From assembly GCF_022759505.1 (NCBI RefSeq), contig NZ_CP094290.1:29977-93976 (forward strand): DNA of 64,000 nucleotides, given 5' to 3'. Positions 45,012 through 54,827 of the stretch are shown piece by piece. The notes under the pieces were generated by a model. The model was not told the origin of the DNA. It made no database searches and saw nothing but the letters and a program-made list of their open reading frames with translations. How positions within the stretch are numbered: position 1 is the stretch's first letter; every line of letters begins with the position of its first letter. Made by a program: the position numbers and the translations under genes. This stretch comes from Georgenia sp. TF02-10 (GTDB lineage: Bacteria > Actinomycetota > Actinomycetes > Actinomycetales > Actinomycetaceae).

Positions 45012-45821
45012 ATGACGCAATGGACGGTCACGACACAGAACGGCGTCGCCGAACTCGTCCTCAGCAACCCGCCGCGCAACTTCCTGACCTTCGACGGGCT
45101 CGCCGAACTGGGCACACTGCTCAGCGAGCTCTCCGGGGATCCCGCGGTGTCGGTGGTCGTGCTGCGAAGCGACGTCGACGGCTACTTCGTGGCTCACGCC
45201 GACCTGGACGAGCTCGCCCGGCTCTCGAGCGGACCCGTGCCGGAGGCTCGGTCCTGGTACGCGACGATGCGGCTCATCGAGACGATGCCCCAGCCGGTGA
45301 TCGCGGCGATCGACGGTCAGGCGTGGGGCGGCGGGATAGAGCTGTCGTTGGCGTGCACGATGCGCTGGGCGAGCCGTCGTGCGCACTTCTCGTTCATCGA
45401 GACCGCGCTGGGAATCATCCCGGGCGCCGGCGGGACGCAGCGACTGAGCCGACTGATCGGTCGAGGACCAGCCACGGACCTGGTGATCACCGGCGCCAGG
45501 TTCGACGCGGCCCGAGCTTTCGAGCTGGGGATCGTGAGCCGGGTGTACGCGGACGGCGAGTTCGCGTCCGTCGTGCGCAGTGAGGCAGCCGCAGTGGCGA
45601 AGCTTCCGCGCACCGCCCTCATCGCAGCCAAGGCCGTGCTCCGCGACGGGATGGCGCTGCCGGTCTCCGACGCCCTGCGACTCGAGGGCAGCACCTTCGC
45701 CCAGCTGCTCGCAACCGACGAGTCGACCCGTCTCCAGGCAGCGGCACGGCAGCGCTACGCCGCCGCAGCGCCCGGCGAGCCCGTCCGCTTCGACGGCCTG
45801 GGTGAGGGCGGCGCGTCGTGA
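45012..45821 (+). CDS. Crotonase-family protein 2
   Basis: A 269-residue crotonase. The oxyanion segment is DGQAWGGGIELSLACT, and the hydratase block ETALGIIPGAGGTQRL keeps the second catalytic glutamate. The first glutamate position is arginine (WASRRAHF). Crotonase 1 shows the opposite pattern, so the two are not redundant copies. It starts one base after the CocE stop and overlaps the following SDR. Confidence 0.86.
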   Translation: MTQWTVTTQNGVAELVLSNPPRNFLTFDGLAELGTLLSELSGDPAVSVVVLRSDVDGYFVAHADLDELARLSSGPVPEARSWYATMRLIETMPQPVIAAIDGQAWGGGIELSLACTMRWASRRAHFSFIETALGIIPGAGGTQRLSRLIGRGPATDLVITGARFDAARAFELGIVSRVYADGEFASVVRSEAAAVAKLPRTALIAAKAVLRDGMALPVSDALRLEGSTFAQLLATDESTRLQAAARQRYAAAAPGEPVRFDGLGEGGAS

Positions 45822-46573
45822 GCGGGGTCGCAGTCGTCACCGGCGCCAGCCGCGGCGTCGGCAGCGCGGTCGCTGCGGAGCTCGCGCGCCTCGGGTTCGA
45901 CGTCGCGATCGGCTACTACTCCCGGGCAGCAGAGGGCGAGTCCGTGGCCGCGGACATCCGCGCCGCAGGGCGGAACGCGGTCGCCCTCCAGGTCGACGTC
46001 CGGTCGTCGGAGTCCTGCGCCGACTTCGTCTCTGCGGCCCGCGACCGACTGGGTCGAGTCCGTGCCGTCGTCTCGAACGCCACCGGTTTCGGAGCCGACA
46101 CGCCCGTGTTGGGTCCTGCCCTCGACGTCCCTCTCGCGGTCTACCAGGAGATGTTCACCGCTCGGCTCGGAGCACTTCTCGGTCTCGTGGACGCGGCAGG
46201 AGCGGATCTGGACGACGGCGGGCGGGTGGTCTCGATCGCCAGCACGGGGACGCGACTTCATGTCCCCGGCTACGCCCCGATCGCAACCTCGATGGCAGCC
46301 GTCGAGGCCGCCACGCGGTACCTGGCCGTCGAGCTGGGCCGCCGCGGAGTCACTGTCAACGTCGTGAGCGGCGGCGTGATCGACACCGACGCCCTGGGTG
46401 ACATCTCCGGTGATCCCGAGCGCCTCAAGGCGGCCGTCGCACGGCGTACGCCTCTCGGCCGGGTCGGCCAGCCCGACGACCTCGCTGCCCTCGTCGGTTT
46501 CGTCTGCAGCGAGCACGGCCGCTGGGTGACCGGCCAGGTGGTCGTCGCCGACGGCGGACATCTCCTCGGGTGA
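45818..46573 (+). CDS. SDR family protein with FabL-like active-site spacing, lysine replaced
   Basis: A 251-residue short-chain dehydrogenase-like protein. The cofactor motif TGASRGVG and the block VVSNATGFG are normal. The active tyrosine lies in PGYAPIATSMAAVEA: as in enoyl-ACP reductases of the FabL type the partner lysine is expected seven residues later, but it is methionine. The enzyme may be altered in activity. The C-terminus WVTGQVVVADGGHLLG is normal. GTG 45818 overlaps the crotonase stop. Confidence 0.85.
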   Translation: MSGVAVVTGASRGVGSAVAAELARLGFDVAIGYYSRAAEGESVAADIRAAGRNAVALQVDVRSSESCADFVSAARDRLGRVRAVVSNATGFGADTPVLGPALDVPLAVYQEMFTARLGALLGLVDAAGADLDDGGRVVSIASTGTRLHVPGYAPIATSMAAVEAATRYLAVELGRRGVTVNVVSGGVIDTDALGDISGDPERLKAAVARRTPLGRVGQPDDLAALVGFVCSEHGRWVTGQVVVADGGHLLG

Positions 46574-46668
46574 AGGAGGTCACCCAATGAAGCCGGGTCC
46601 AGGCAGTTCGACAGCGACTCCGTAGGTCTCAGCGGCGCACCAACGCGCCGAGAGGAAGGAAGAACGGC

Positions 46669-48201
46669 ATGAACCTCAACAGACTGGCCAGACCAACGCG
46701 GTTGGCCGCGGTCGTCGTGGCGATCACTCTTGCGGTCTCTGCGTGCGGCGGCACCGATAGCGACACGACGAAGTCCGGCGACAAGCGGCTCGAGGTGGCA
46801 GTGCCGGCCGACGCGTCGTCGCTCGACCCGATCCTCGGGAGTGCTGGCGGCGATCACGTCATGCTCTACCCGATCTACGAGACGCTGATCAGCTTCGACG
46901 CGGACATGACCCCGCAGCCGGGACTTGTCGAGGAGTGGCAGCAGGCGAGTCCGACCGAGCTGACGCTGACCCTGCGCGAGGGCCTCACGTTCCACGACGG
47001 CACCGCGCTGGACGCCGAGGCCGTGAAGTTCAACCTCGAGCGCGCCCGGGACGAGGGGTCGAACGTGGCCGTGGACCTTGCCGCGGTGAAGACGATCCGC
47101 GTGGAGGACCCGCGCACCGTCACCCTCCTGCTCTCCGAGCCGGACGCGTCGCTACTCATGGCTCTTTCCGATCGCGCTGGAATGATGGTCTCCCCGGCGG
47201 CCGTCGAGGCCAGCGACGGCGACGTGAGCAACAACCCTGTGGGGTCGGGCGGTTGGTCCTACGTGGAGTGGAACCGAGGCCAGTCGCTGCGAGTGGAGCG
47301 GTTCGAGGACTACTGGAACGCAGATGCGGCCCGGGTCCAGGAGATCCAGTTCAACGTGGTCGCCGACCCGACCACCCGTGCCACTTCCCTGCGTTCGGGC
47401 CAGCAGCACATCGCGCTGAGCTATCCCGCAGCAGCAGCCTCCACCGTGGGAGACGACTCGGACCTCCAGCTGGAGCGGACTCCGCGCCTGTGGGTCGACC
47501 AGGTCTACTTCAACACCGCCGCGCCCGAGCTGAACGACCCACGGGTGCGCCGGGCCCTGAACCTGGCGATCGACCGTGAGGCGATCGTCAAGAGCGCCTA
47601 CTTCGAGCTGGGCAGCCCGGCTTCCAGCCTCTTCCCGTCCGACTACTGGGCCGCAGCGCCGGAGGACGTCGTCTACGACTTCGACCAGGACGAGGCGCGA
47701 TCCCTCCTGGCCGAAGCCGGTGCCAGCGACCTGACCTTCGACATGCTTCTCAGCGCGGATGCCGGATCGGTCCGCATGGCGGAGATCATCCAGCAGCAGT
47801 GGGCCGACATCGGTGTGACCGTGGAGCTCCAACCCCGCGAGGGTGTTCAAGCGGTCAACGCCTACTTCACGGACCATGCCGCCCCGGCACTCCTCTCCGC
47901 GTTCACCGGGCGCCCGGACCCGAAGATGGCCTACGACGTCGTGTTCTCCGAGGAGAGCTTCTACAACACATCCGGCGAGCCCACGCCCGGCCTCGAAGCA
48001 GCACTGGAGCAGACCGACGAGTCGGTCGAGATCCCGGACCGGGTCGAAGGGTTCCAAGCGGCGGCGCGCGCGGTGTATGACCACTCCGCGTTCCTTCCGC
48101 TGTGCTTCCCGGACAACCTCATCGGCCTGAGCAGCGAGGTCAGCGGCTTCCAGGACAATCTCCTGGGCAAGCCCAAGTTCCTCGGCGTGACGCTGAGCTG
48201 A
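46669..48201 (+). CDS. ABC transporter substrate-binding lipoprotein (SBP family 5)
   Basis: A 510-residue extracytoplasmic binding protein of the Opp/Dpp class. The signal ends in a lipobox (LAVSACGG, cysteine about residue 25). Family blocks are ASSLDPI, PIYETL, PGLVEEW, LREGLTFHDGTALDAEAVKFNLER and NNPVGSGGWSYVEW. GAGAGGAAGGAAG precedes the ATG. It is the first gene of a five-gene importer with the ligand fitting a peptide, glutathione or a similar bulky polar molecule; the real ligand is unknown. Confidence 0.92.
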   Translation: MNLNRLARPTRLAAVVVAITLAVSACGGTDSDTTKSGDKRLEVAVPADASSLDPILGSAGGDHVMLYPIYETLISFDADMTPQPGLVEEWQQASPTELTLTLREGLTFHDGTALDAEAVKFNLERARDEGSNVAVDLAAVKTIRVEDPRTVTLLLSEPDASLLMALSDRAGMMVSPAAVEASDGDVSNNPVGSGGWSYVEWNRGQSLRVERFEDYWNADAARVQEIQFNVVADPTTRATSLRSGQQHIALSYPAAAASTVGDDSDLQLERTPRLWVDQVYFNTAAPELNDPRVRRALNLAIDREAIVKSAYFELGSPASSLFPSDYWAAAPEDVVYDFDQDEARSLLAEAGASDLTFDMLLSADAGSVRMAEIIQQQWADIGVTVELQPREGVQAVNAYFTDHAAPALLSAFTGRPDPKMAYDVVFSEESFYNTSGEPTPGLEAALEQTDESVEIPDRVEGFQAAARAVYDHSAFLPLCFPDNLIGLSSEVSGFQDNLLGKPKFLGVTLS

Positions 48202-48214
48202 GCGGAGCGACACC

Positions 48215-49201
48215 ATGGACGGGGCCCTGCTGAGGGTGCACGAGCTCGACATCTTCTTCGACCAGGGCGCGCACACGGTCCAAGCGCTCCATGGTGCCTC
48301 CTTCTCGATCGCAGCCGGCGAGATCGTCGGCCTGGTCGGCGAGAGCGGCAGCGGGAAGACGATCACCTCGCTGGCCTTGATGGGGCTCCTGGATCCGCGC
48401 GTGTCGCGGATCCAGGGGTCGGCCATGCTCGACGGCGAACCGCTGTGGGACTCACAGGGTCGGGTGAAGCCCCACAACGAAGTACCGATGGCCATGGTCT
48501 TCCAGGAGCCCATGACCGCACTGGACCCGGTGTTCACCATCGGTTACCAGCTGTCGGAAACGCTCCGCCACCGTCAGGGGTTGCGAGGCGCTCCTGCTCG
48601 GGCCAGAGCACTCGAGCTGTTGGACCAAGTGGGCATCCCCGACCCTCGGGTCCGGATGCGCTTCTATCCGCACGAGCTGTCCGGAGGCATGCGTCAACGT
48701 GTCGTCATCGCCCTCGCGCTGGCGTGTGCGCCGCGACTGCTCATCGCCGACGAACCGACGACAGCCGTCGACGTGACCATCCAGGCCCAGCTCCTCGAGC
48801 TCATCACGGGCCTGGCCGACGAGCACGACATGGGAGTTCTCTTCGTGACTCACGACCTCGGGGTCGTGGCGGAGACCTGTGACCGGATGATCACGATGTA
48901 CGCCGGCAGGGTCGTCGAGTCCGGCCCGGTGCAGCAGGTGCTCGCTCGACCGGCCCACCCCTACACCTCGGGTCTCTTGTCAGCCCTGCCCTCGACCAAC
49001 CGGCGTCAGGACCGGCTCATCACGATTCCGGGCCGGGTCCCACCGCCCGGACGGGAGGTACCGGGGTGTGTCTTCGCCGAGCGCTGCGCGTTCGCGGCGG
49101 AGGTGTGCCGCACGCCCCCGGCGCTGTTGCCCGTCGGGGAGAGGCGTCAGGCGCGATGTGTGCGGACTGCTGAGCTGCACCTGGAAGGAGCGTTCGGATG
49201 A
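48215..49201 (+). CDS. Oligopeptide-type ABC transporter ATP-binding protein (DppD-like)
   Basis: A 328-residue ATPase with Walker A GESGSGKT, signature LSGGMRQR and Walker B LLIADEPTTAVD. The C-terminal oligo_HPY extension contains a cysteine-rich segment (PGCVFAERCAFAAEVC) that in homologues binds an Fe-S cluster. It starts 13 bases after the binding-protein gene and overlaps the next ATPase by four bases. Confidence 0.92.
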   Translation: MDGALLRVHELDIFFDQGAHTVQALHGASFSIAAGEIVGLVGESGSGKTITSLALMGLLDPRVSRIQGSAMLDGEPLWDSQGRVKPHNEVPMAMVFQEPMTALDPVFTIGYQLSETLRHRQGLRGAPARARALELLDQVGIPDPRVRMRFYPHELSGGMRQRVVIALALACAPRLLIADEPTTAVDVTIQAQLLELITGLADEHDMGVLFVTHDLGVVAETCDRMITMYAGRVVESGPVQQVLARPAHPYTSGLLSALPSTNRRQDRLITIPGRVPPPGREVPGCVFAERCAFAAEVCRTPPALLPVGERRQARCVRTAELHLEGAFG

Positions 49202-50184
49202 GCGCACTGATGGGATTCGACCACGTCTCCGTGACGTTCCCGGCCGGCCGCAGGCAACGCGTATCAGCAGTCGACGACGTCACGCTCGACGTCCTGACCG
49301 GCGAGACTCTCGGGCTCATCGGCGAGAGCGGATCGGGCAAGACCACCCTGGCCCGCGCAATGCTCGGCCTCGTACCGATCAGTGCCGGCACCGTCTCCTG
49401 GCAGGGACGATCGATCGCCGGGTTCGACCGCGCGGGCCGCCGCGAGTTCACCCGATCCGTCCAGATGGTCTTCCAGGACCCCCACAGCGCGCTCGATCCG
49501 CGGCGCACCATCCTGCAGAGCGTGCGGGAGCCGCTGGACGTCATGCGCCGCGGTGAACGGCGCGAGCGCGACGCACAGGCCATGGCCGCGCTCGACGACG
49601 TGGGCCTCTCGAGCCAGCTGGCCGAGAGGTATCCGCACCAGCTGAGCGGGGGTCAGAAGCAACGGGCCAACATCGCGCGCGCCCTCGTGACGCGGCCTCG
49701 GCTCCTCGTGTGCGACGAGTCCGTCGCAGCACTGGACGTCGCGCTACAAGCCGAGATCCTGAACCTCCTGAAGGACCTGAAGGCCGAGCACCGCCTCACC
49801 GTCGTGTTCATCAGCCACGATCTGGGCGTGGTTGGGCACCTCGCCGACCGGATCGCGGTGATGTACCTGGGTCGCCTCGCCGAGGTCGCTCCGACCGACG
49901 AGCTCTTCACGCGTCCCAAGCACCCCTACTCGGAGGCCTTGCTGTCGGCCCAACCGGACGTCCGCGGTGGGTCACGGACCCGCCGTATCATCCTGGAGGG
50001 CGACATCCCCAGTCCCCTGCGGCCGCCGTCCGGATGTCGCTTCCACACCCGGTGCGGCCACAGGGCGCCATCCTGTAGTGAGAATCTGCCGGAGCTCAGG
50101 CCCGCTGGAGGTGACCGTGCGTCAGCTTGCCTGCGGATCGACGAGCTCTATCCCGGCGACGAGCGGTCGGCGGTGATCCGATGA
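49198..50184 (+). CDS. Oligopeptide-type ABC transporter ATP-binding protein (DppF-like)
   Basis: The second 328-residue ATPase of the heterodimer. Walker A is GESGSGKTT, the signature LSGGQKQR and Walker B LLVCDESVAALD. The C-terminal extension again has cysteines (GCRFHTRCGHRAPSC). It overlaps the first permease gene by four bases. The two ATPases are of the same length but clearly different in sequence. Confidence 0.92.
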   Translation: MSALMGFDHVSVTFPAGRRQRVSAVDDVTLDVLTGETLGLIGESGSGKTTLARAMLGLVPISAGTVSWQGRSIAGFDRAGRREFTRSVQMVFQDPHSALDPRRTILQSVREPLDVMRRGERRERDAQAMAALDDVGLSSQLAERYPHQLSGGQKQRANIARALVTRPRLLVCDESVAALDVALQAEILNLLKDLKAEHRLTVVFISHDLGVVGHLADRIAVMYLGRLAEVAPTDELFTRPKHPYSEALLSAQPDVRGGSRTRRIILEGDIPSPLRPPSGCRFHTRCGHRAPSCSENLPELRPAGGDRASACLRIDELYPGDERSAVIR

Positions 50185-51125
50185 GGACGCTCCGGGCCGT
50201 GGGTGCGCGCCTGGCGTGGACGGCTCCCACCGTAATCGTCGCGACCCTCATCGCCTTCCTGCTCCAGCACCTCATCCCCGGCGATCCGGCCGTCGCGATC
50301 GCGGGCGAGTACGCCAGCGACGAGAAGTTGGCGAGCATCCGTGCGGACCTCGGGCTCGACAGATCGGTGGCAGCGCAGTACCTGGACTGGGTGGCCGGCG
50401 TCGTCACGGGCGACCTCGGAACGTCCTACCGGACCGGCCAGCCTGTGGCCGAGCTCGTGCGCGACCGTCTGCCGGTCACCCTGATCCTGACGATCCTGGC
50501 GCTGCTCATCGCCGTCATCGTCGGTGTCCCCACCGGTGTCGGCGCGGCTCAGCGCCCCGGCGGGCGACTCGACCGGCTCCTCACGACTGCTGCGACTGCT
50601 GGTATCGCAATCCCGAACTTCTGGCTGGGCATGATGCTGATCGTCCTGTTCGCGGTACAGCTCGGGTGGTTTCCCGGGCCGGGCGGCGTGGACCTCGGTG
50701 AGGACCCGCTCGGCGCGTTGCACGCACTCGTCCTCCCGGCCGTCGCGCTCGGCCTGGTCGGCGCTGCGGAGATCTGCCGACAGGTGCGGTCGGCGATGAT
50801 CGAGAACCTGTCCGCGGACTACGTCAGGACCCATCGCGCGATGGGTCTGCCCCACAAGTCGATCGTGTGGCGCCACGCCCTCAAGAACTCGAGCCTGCCG
50901 GTAGCCACCATCACGGGCATCCAGGTCTCACATCTCGTGGGCGGCGCTGTCGTGGTGGAGGCGGTCTTCGGAATCTCAGGCCTCGGCTCCCTGGTCGTCG
51001 AGGCGACCAACCAGCGGGACTACGTGGTGATCCAGGCGGTCGTGCTCCTCACCGCACTGATCGTGCTCGCGACCAACCTGATCGTCGACATCTCCTACCG
51101 TCTGCTGGATCCGAGGATCACCTGA
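50181..51125 (+). CDS. ABC transporter permease (DppB-like)
   Basis: A 314-residue inner-membrane permease with six membrane segments. The N-terminal IAFLLQHLIPGDPAVAIAG and the EAA-type loop (DYVRTHRAMGLPHKSIVWRHALKN, about residue 215) that contacts the ATPases are conserved in the class. GDLGTSYRTGQPV is another DppB mark. The stop shares its last base with the next ATG. Confidence 0.92.
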   Translation: MRTLRAVGARLAWTAPTVIVATLIAFLLQHLIPGDPAVAIAGEYASDEKLASIRADLGLDRSVAAQYLDWVAGVVTGDLGTSYRTGQPVAELVRDRLPVTLILTILALLIAVIVGVPTGVGAAQRPGGRLDRLLTTAATAGIAIPNFWLGMMLIVLFAVQLGWFPGPGGVDLGEDPLGALHALVLPAVALGLVGAAEICRQVRSAMIENLSADYVRTHRAMGLPHKSIVWRHALKNSSLPVATITGIQVSHLVGGAVVVEAVFGISGLGSLVVEATNQRDYVVIQAVVLLTALIVLATNLIVDISYRLLDPRIT

Positions 51126-51970
51126 TGTCCGTCACCTTGAGTCGTGCGGTCCGCACCACCCCGCGGCGTCCCGCAGTCGTCTGGTTCAGCTACGCCGTCC
51201 TCGCGGTCGTCGCGCTCGTCGTCCTGCTCGCCGACCTGCTGGCTCCGCACGCGCCGAACGAGCAGAACCTCACGGCGATCCTCCAGTCGCCGAGCTGGCA
51301 GCATCCACTCGGCACCGACGACCTCGGCCGGGACGTCCTGAGCCGGATGATCCACGGCACACGGGTGTCGATCCTCGCTGCCGCCTGGGCGGTCGGCATC
51401 GCCGTCGTCGTCGGCTTCCCGCTGGGGGTCCTGACCGGATATGTCCGCGGACTCACCGACACTGCCGTGATGCGGGTGCTGGACGCACTGATGGCGTTCC
51501 CGGCGCTCGTTCTCGCCATCGGCATCACGGCCATGCTCGGGCCGGACATCATGACTGCCATGACAGCGGTGGGCGTGGTGCTCACACCGGTGATCGTGCG
51601 ATTGGCACGCGCTCAGACGATGGCCATCACGCAGCAGACCTACATCGAGGCGGCCCGGTCGTTCGGCGCCCGGGGAGCACGACGGATGATCATCCCCCAC
51701 GTCGTGCCCAACGTCGCGCAGCCGATCGTCGCCCAGGTCGCCGTGCTCGCCGGGTTCGCACTCATCGCGGAGGCGAGCCTGAGCTTCGTCCAGCTCGGCG
51801 TCCAACCCCCGACTGCGTCCTGGGGCACGGTGCTCGCTCGCTCCTACACGTTCCTCGAGCTCGCTCCGTGGAGCACCGTCGTCCCAGGCGCCGCGATCGC
51901 CGTGACCGTCTTCTCGCTCAATATCCTCGGCGAGGAGATCCAGCGGATGCTCGACCCCCGACGCCGATAG
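51125..51970 (+). CDS. ABC transporter permease (DppC-like)
   Basis: A 281-residue partner permease. LLADLLAPHAPNEQN and HPLGTDDLGRDVLSRMIHGTR are DppC marks. The EAA loop is QTYIEAARSFGARGARRMIIPHVVPN, and the C-terminus is FSLNILGEEIQRMLDPRRR. It completes an importer with binding protein, two ATPases and two permeases encoded in one run. Confidence 0.92.
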   Translation: MSVTLSRAVRTTPRRPAVVWFSYAVLAVVALVVLLADLLAPHAPNEQNLTAILQSPSWQHPLGTDDLGRDVLSRMIHGTRVSILAAAWAVGIAVVVGFPLGVLTGYVRGLTDTAVMRVLDALMAFPALVLAIGITAMLGPDIMTAMTAVGVVLTPVIVRLARAQTMAITQQTYIEAARSFGARGARRMIIPHVVPNVAQPIVAQVAVLAGFALIAEASLSFVQLGVQPPTASWGTVLARSYTFLELAPWSTVVPGAAIAVTVFSLNILGEEIQRMLDPRRR

Positions 51971-52057
51971 CGATTCCCTGCCGACAATCTGTCCCAGGAC
52001 GCTGGCCACGTCGTCGTCACGCGCGCAAGCAATCCCATCGAGAGGAATGGAACCCCG

Positions 52058-53674
52058 ATGCCAACTCGTCGACCCGCAGCGGATCACGTCGTCCTGCCGC
52101 ACGTCCTGCGGCGCCGCGCCGCCGAGCACCCAGATCGAGTCTTCGTCGTCTTCGAGGACGGCAGCCGCTGGACCTACTCCGAGACGCTCAGGCAGGCCGA
52201 GTCCGCGGCCGTCGGCCTCGCGGACCTGGGAGTGGGTCCCGGTGATCACGTGGTGTCGTGGCTCCCGACCGGGCCGGACGCCCTCCGCGTGTGGTTCGGC
52301 ACGAACCTCGCCGGCGCCGTGCTCGTACCGCTCAACAGCGCCTATCGCGGCGGTCTGCTGGAACACTCGCTGGCGTTGTCCACCGCAGCGGTGGCGGTGG
52401 TGCACGCCGACCTCGCGCCCCGCCTCAACGAGGTCGACCGTGCCCGGCTGACCGACGTGGTCGTGATCGGCACCGGTGACGTCAGCGTCGACGGCGTGCG
52501 CCAGCACCCCGAGCACGTACTGAAGCAGCGACCGGTGGAGGCGCTGCCCACCGTCCCGGTGCATCCCTGGGATCCGTACGCGGTCGTGCTGACATCTGGA
52601 ACCACCGGACCGTCGAAGGGCGTGATCTGCTCGTACGCACAGCTCACGGCCTGCGCCACTGCTGCCTTCGAGGGGAACTTCGGCGCGGACGACCGCTACC
52701 TCGTCACCCTGCCCCTCTTCCATGCGGGTGGGACCATCGGTGTCAACGCCGCGCTCGTGCTGGGCGGCAGCATCGTGCTGACGTCGGGATTCAGAACGGC
52801 CGACTTCTGGGACCTGGTGCGCTCCACGAAGCCGACCCACGTCACGCTTCTCGGAGTTATGGCCACCTTCCTCTCCAAGCAGGTGCCGTCGCCTCTCGAC
52901 CGAGACCACTCGCTGCGTCGGGTCTTCATGATCCCGATGTCGGACGCCCTCGCGTTCTCCGACCGGTTCGGTGTCGAAGTGGTCGCCATGTACAACATGA
53001 CGGAGGTATCCATCCCGATCGTCTCCGGGCCGAATCCTCTCGTCGACGGCACGTCAGGGCGCGTGCGTCCGGGCATCGAGGCTCGTCTGGTCGACGACCA
53101 CGACTACGACGTGCCCGACGGCGAGGTGGGTGAGCTCGTGTTGCGCTCCGCCGAGCCGTGGACGATCACCTCCGGCTACCTCGGACGTCCCGACGCCACT
53201 GCGGCTGCCTGGCGGAACGGCTGGTTCCACACCGGCGATGCCTTCCGGCGGGCCGGCGGCGAGTACTTCTTCGTCGACCGGATGGGTGACACCATCCGTC
53301 GGCGGGGCGAGAACATCTCCTCCTACGAGGTCGAGCTCGAGCTCATCGCCCACCCCAGCGTCGCTGAGGTCGCGGTCGTGGCGACTCCTAGCCCCGAGGG
53401 CGAGGACGAGGTGCTCGCGATCGTGGCCCCCGCTCCGGGCCACACGATCGATGTCGGCGAGCTCATCGAGTTCGTCCGGCCCCGCATGGCGCACTTCATG
53501 GTGCCCAGATACGTCCGAGTGCTCGACGAGCTCCCGAAGACGCCGACCAGCAAGATCCAGAAGACCGTCTTGCGAACAGCAGGGATCACCTCGGACACGG
53601 TGGATCGCGAGGCCCTCGGGATCGTCGTCAAGCGCGAGCGGATCGGTGCGCCGTCGCCGAGGCCCAACCCGTGA
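52058..53674 (+). CDS. Acyl-CoA ligase (AMP-forming, CaiC-like)
   Basis: A 538-residue adenylating enzyme that activates a carboxylic acid to its CoA thioester. P-loop-like motif LTSGTTGPSKG, hinge and core motif DRMGDTIRRRGENISSYEVE, and the adenylation lysine in KTPTSKIQK are present. YNMTEVSIPI lines the acyl pocket. It resembles crotonobetaine/carnitine-CoA ligases. GAGAGGAAT lies before ATG 52058. It would feed the product of the CocE hydrolase or the imported compound into the crotonase and dehydrogenase steps. Confidence 0.9.
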   Translation: MPTRRPAADHVVLPHVLRRRAAEHPDRVFVVFEDGSRWTYSETLRQAESAAVGLADLGVGPGDHVVSWLPTGPDALRVWFGTNLAGAVLVPLNSAYRGGLLEHSLALSTAAVAVVHADLAPRLNEVDRARLTDVVVIGTGDVSVDGVRQHPEHVLKQRPVEALPTVPVHPWDPYAVVLTSGTTGPSKGVICSYAQLTACATAAFEGNFGADDRYLVTLPLFHAGGTIGVNAALVLGGSIVLTSGFRTADFWDLVRSTKPTHVTLLGVMATFLSKQVPSPLDRDHSLRRVFMIPMSDALAFSDRFGVEVVAMYNMTEVSIPIVSGPNPLVDGTSGRVRPGIEARLVDDHDYDVPDGEVGELVLRSAEPWTITSGYLGRPDATAAAWRNGWFHTGDAFRRAGGEYFFVDRMGDTIRRRGENISSYEVELELIAHPSVAEVAVVATPSPEGEDEVLAIVAPAPGHTIDVGELIEFVRPRMAHFMVPRYVRVLDELPKTPTSKIQKTVLRTAGITSDTVDREALGIVVKRERIGAPSPRPNP

Positions 53675-54816
53675 AGCGGGACGTGTACGACGCGGACCAC
53701 GAAGCGTTCCGCGGCTCGGTCCGGGCGTTCCTCGAACGGTCGGTGATCCCTCACGTCGACAACTACGCCGAGCAGCGCGCACTGCCGCGTGACTTCTGGC
53801 TGGAGGCAGGCGCCAACGGCTTCCTCGGGCTCGAGATCGCGGAGGAGTACGGCGGGCTGGGCGCCCGGGACTACAGGTTCAACGCGGTCATGACCGAGGA
53901 GCTCAGCAAGGTCAACGCTGCGCTCGCATCGTGCTGGGGAATTCACGCGGACGTCACAGTGCCCTACATCGCAGACCTCGGGACGATCGAGCAGAGGCAG
54001 CGCTGGCTGCCGAAGGCGGCCTCGGGAGAGATCCTGCTCGCGATCGGCATGACGGAGCCTTCTGGCGGCTCAGATCTCGCTGCCTTGAAGACCACCGCGG
54101 TCCGCGACGGCCGCGAGTGGGTCATCAACGGATCGAAGACCTTCATCACCAACGGATCGTCTGCCGACCTGGTCCTGACCGCTGTCCGCACGAGCCCGCA
54201 GAAGAAGGCCCGCGGCATCACCCTGTTCGCCATCCCGACCGACGTCCCCGGCTTCCAGCGGGGGCGCAAGCTCGACAAGGTGGGGCAGGACGAGTCCGAC
54301 ACCGCCGAGCTCTTCTTCGAGGACGTTCGCCTTGGAGACGACCACGTCATCGGGGAGGTGGACAGCGGGTTCGTCTACATGATGGAGAGGCTCCCGCAAG
54401 AGCGCCTCGTCTGCGCGATCGCGAACGTCGCGCACGCCAAGCAGATCCTCGAGGAGACGCTGGACTACGCCAGGAGCCGGATGGCGTTCGGGCAGCCGAT
54501 CGGTCGGTTCCAGCACTCGAAGTTCCTTCTCGCCGAGCTGGTCACGAAGATCGAGGTGACCGAGGCCTTCGTCGACCGGTGCGTCGTGGCGCACAGCGAA
54601 GGTCGACTGACTGCAGTCGACGCGGCCAAGGCGAAGTCGTGGACCAGCGAGGTCCAGAACGCCGTGCTCGACCACTGCGTGCAGCTCCACGGCGGCTACG
54701 GATTCATGAACGAGTACCGCGTGGCCCGTGCCTGGCGAGACGCACGCGTCACGAAGATCTGGGCCGGCTCGAACGAGATCATGAAAGAGCTCATCGGGCG
54801 CGAGCTCGGGCTGTAG
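53671..54816 (+). CDS. Acyl-CoA dehydrogenase (operon B)
   Basis: A 381-residue short/medium-chain-type acyl-CoA dehydrogenase. It has AIGMTEPSGGSDLAALKTTA, WVINGSKTFITNG and QLHGGYGFMNEYRVARAWRD, with the catalytic glutamate in IWAGSNEIMKELI. GTG 53671 overlaps the ligase stop by four bases. It differs clearly from the operon A enzyme, so the two act on different substrates or steps. Confidence 0.92.
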   Translation: MKRDVYDADHEAFRGSVRAFLERSVIPHVDNYAEQRALPRDFWLEAGANGFLGLEIAEEYGGLGARDYRFNAVMTEELSKVNAALASCWGIHADVTVPYIADLGTIEQRQRWLPKAASGEILLAIGMTEPSGGSDLAALKTTAVRDGREWVINGSKTFITNGSSADLVLTAVRTSPQKKARGITLFAIPTDVPGFQRGRKLDKVGQDESDTAELFFEDVRLGDDHVIGEVDSGFVYMMERLPQERLVCAIANVAHAKQILEETLDYARSRMAFGQPIGRFQHSKFLLAELVTKIEVTEAFVDRCVVAHSEGRLTAVDAAKAKSWTSEVQNAVLDHCVQLHGGYGFMNEYRVARAWRDARVTKIWAGSNEIMKELIGRELGL

Positions 54817-54827
54817 GGGGTGAGGAC

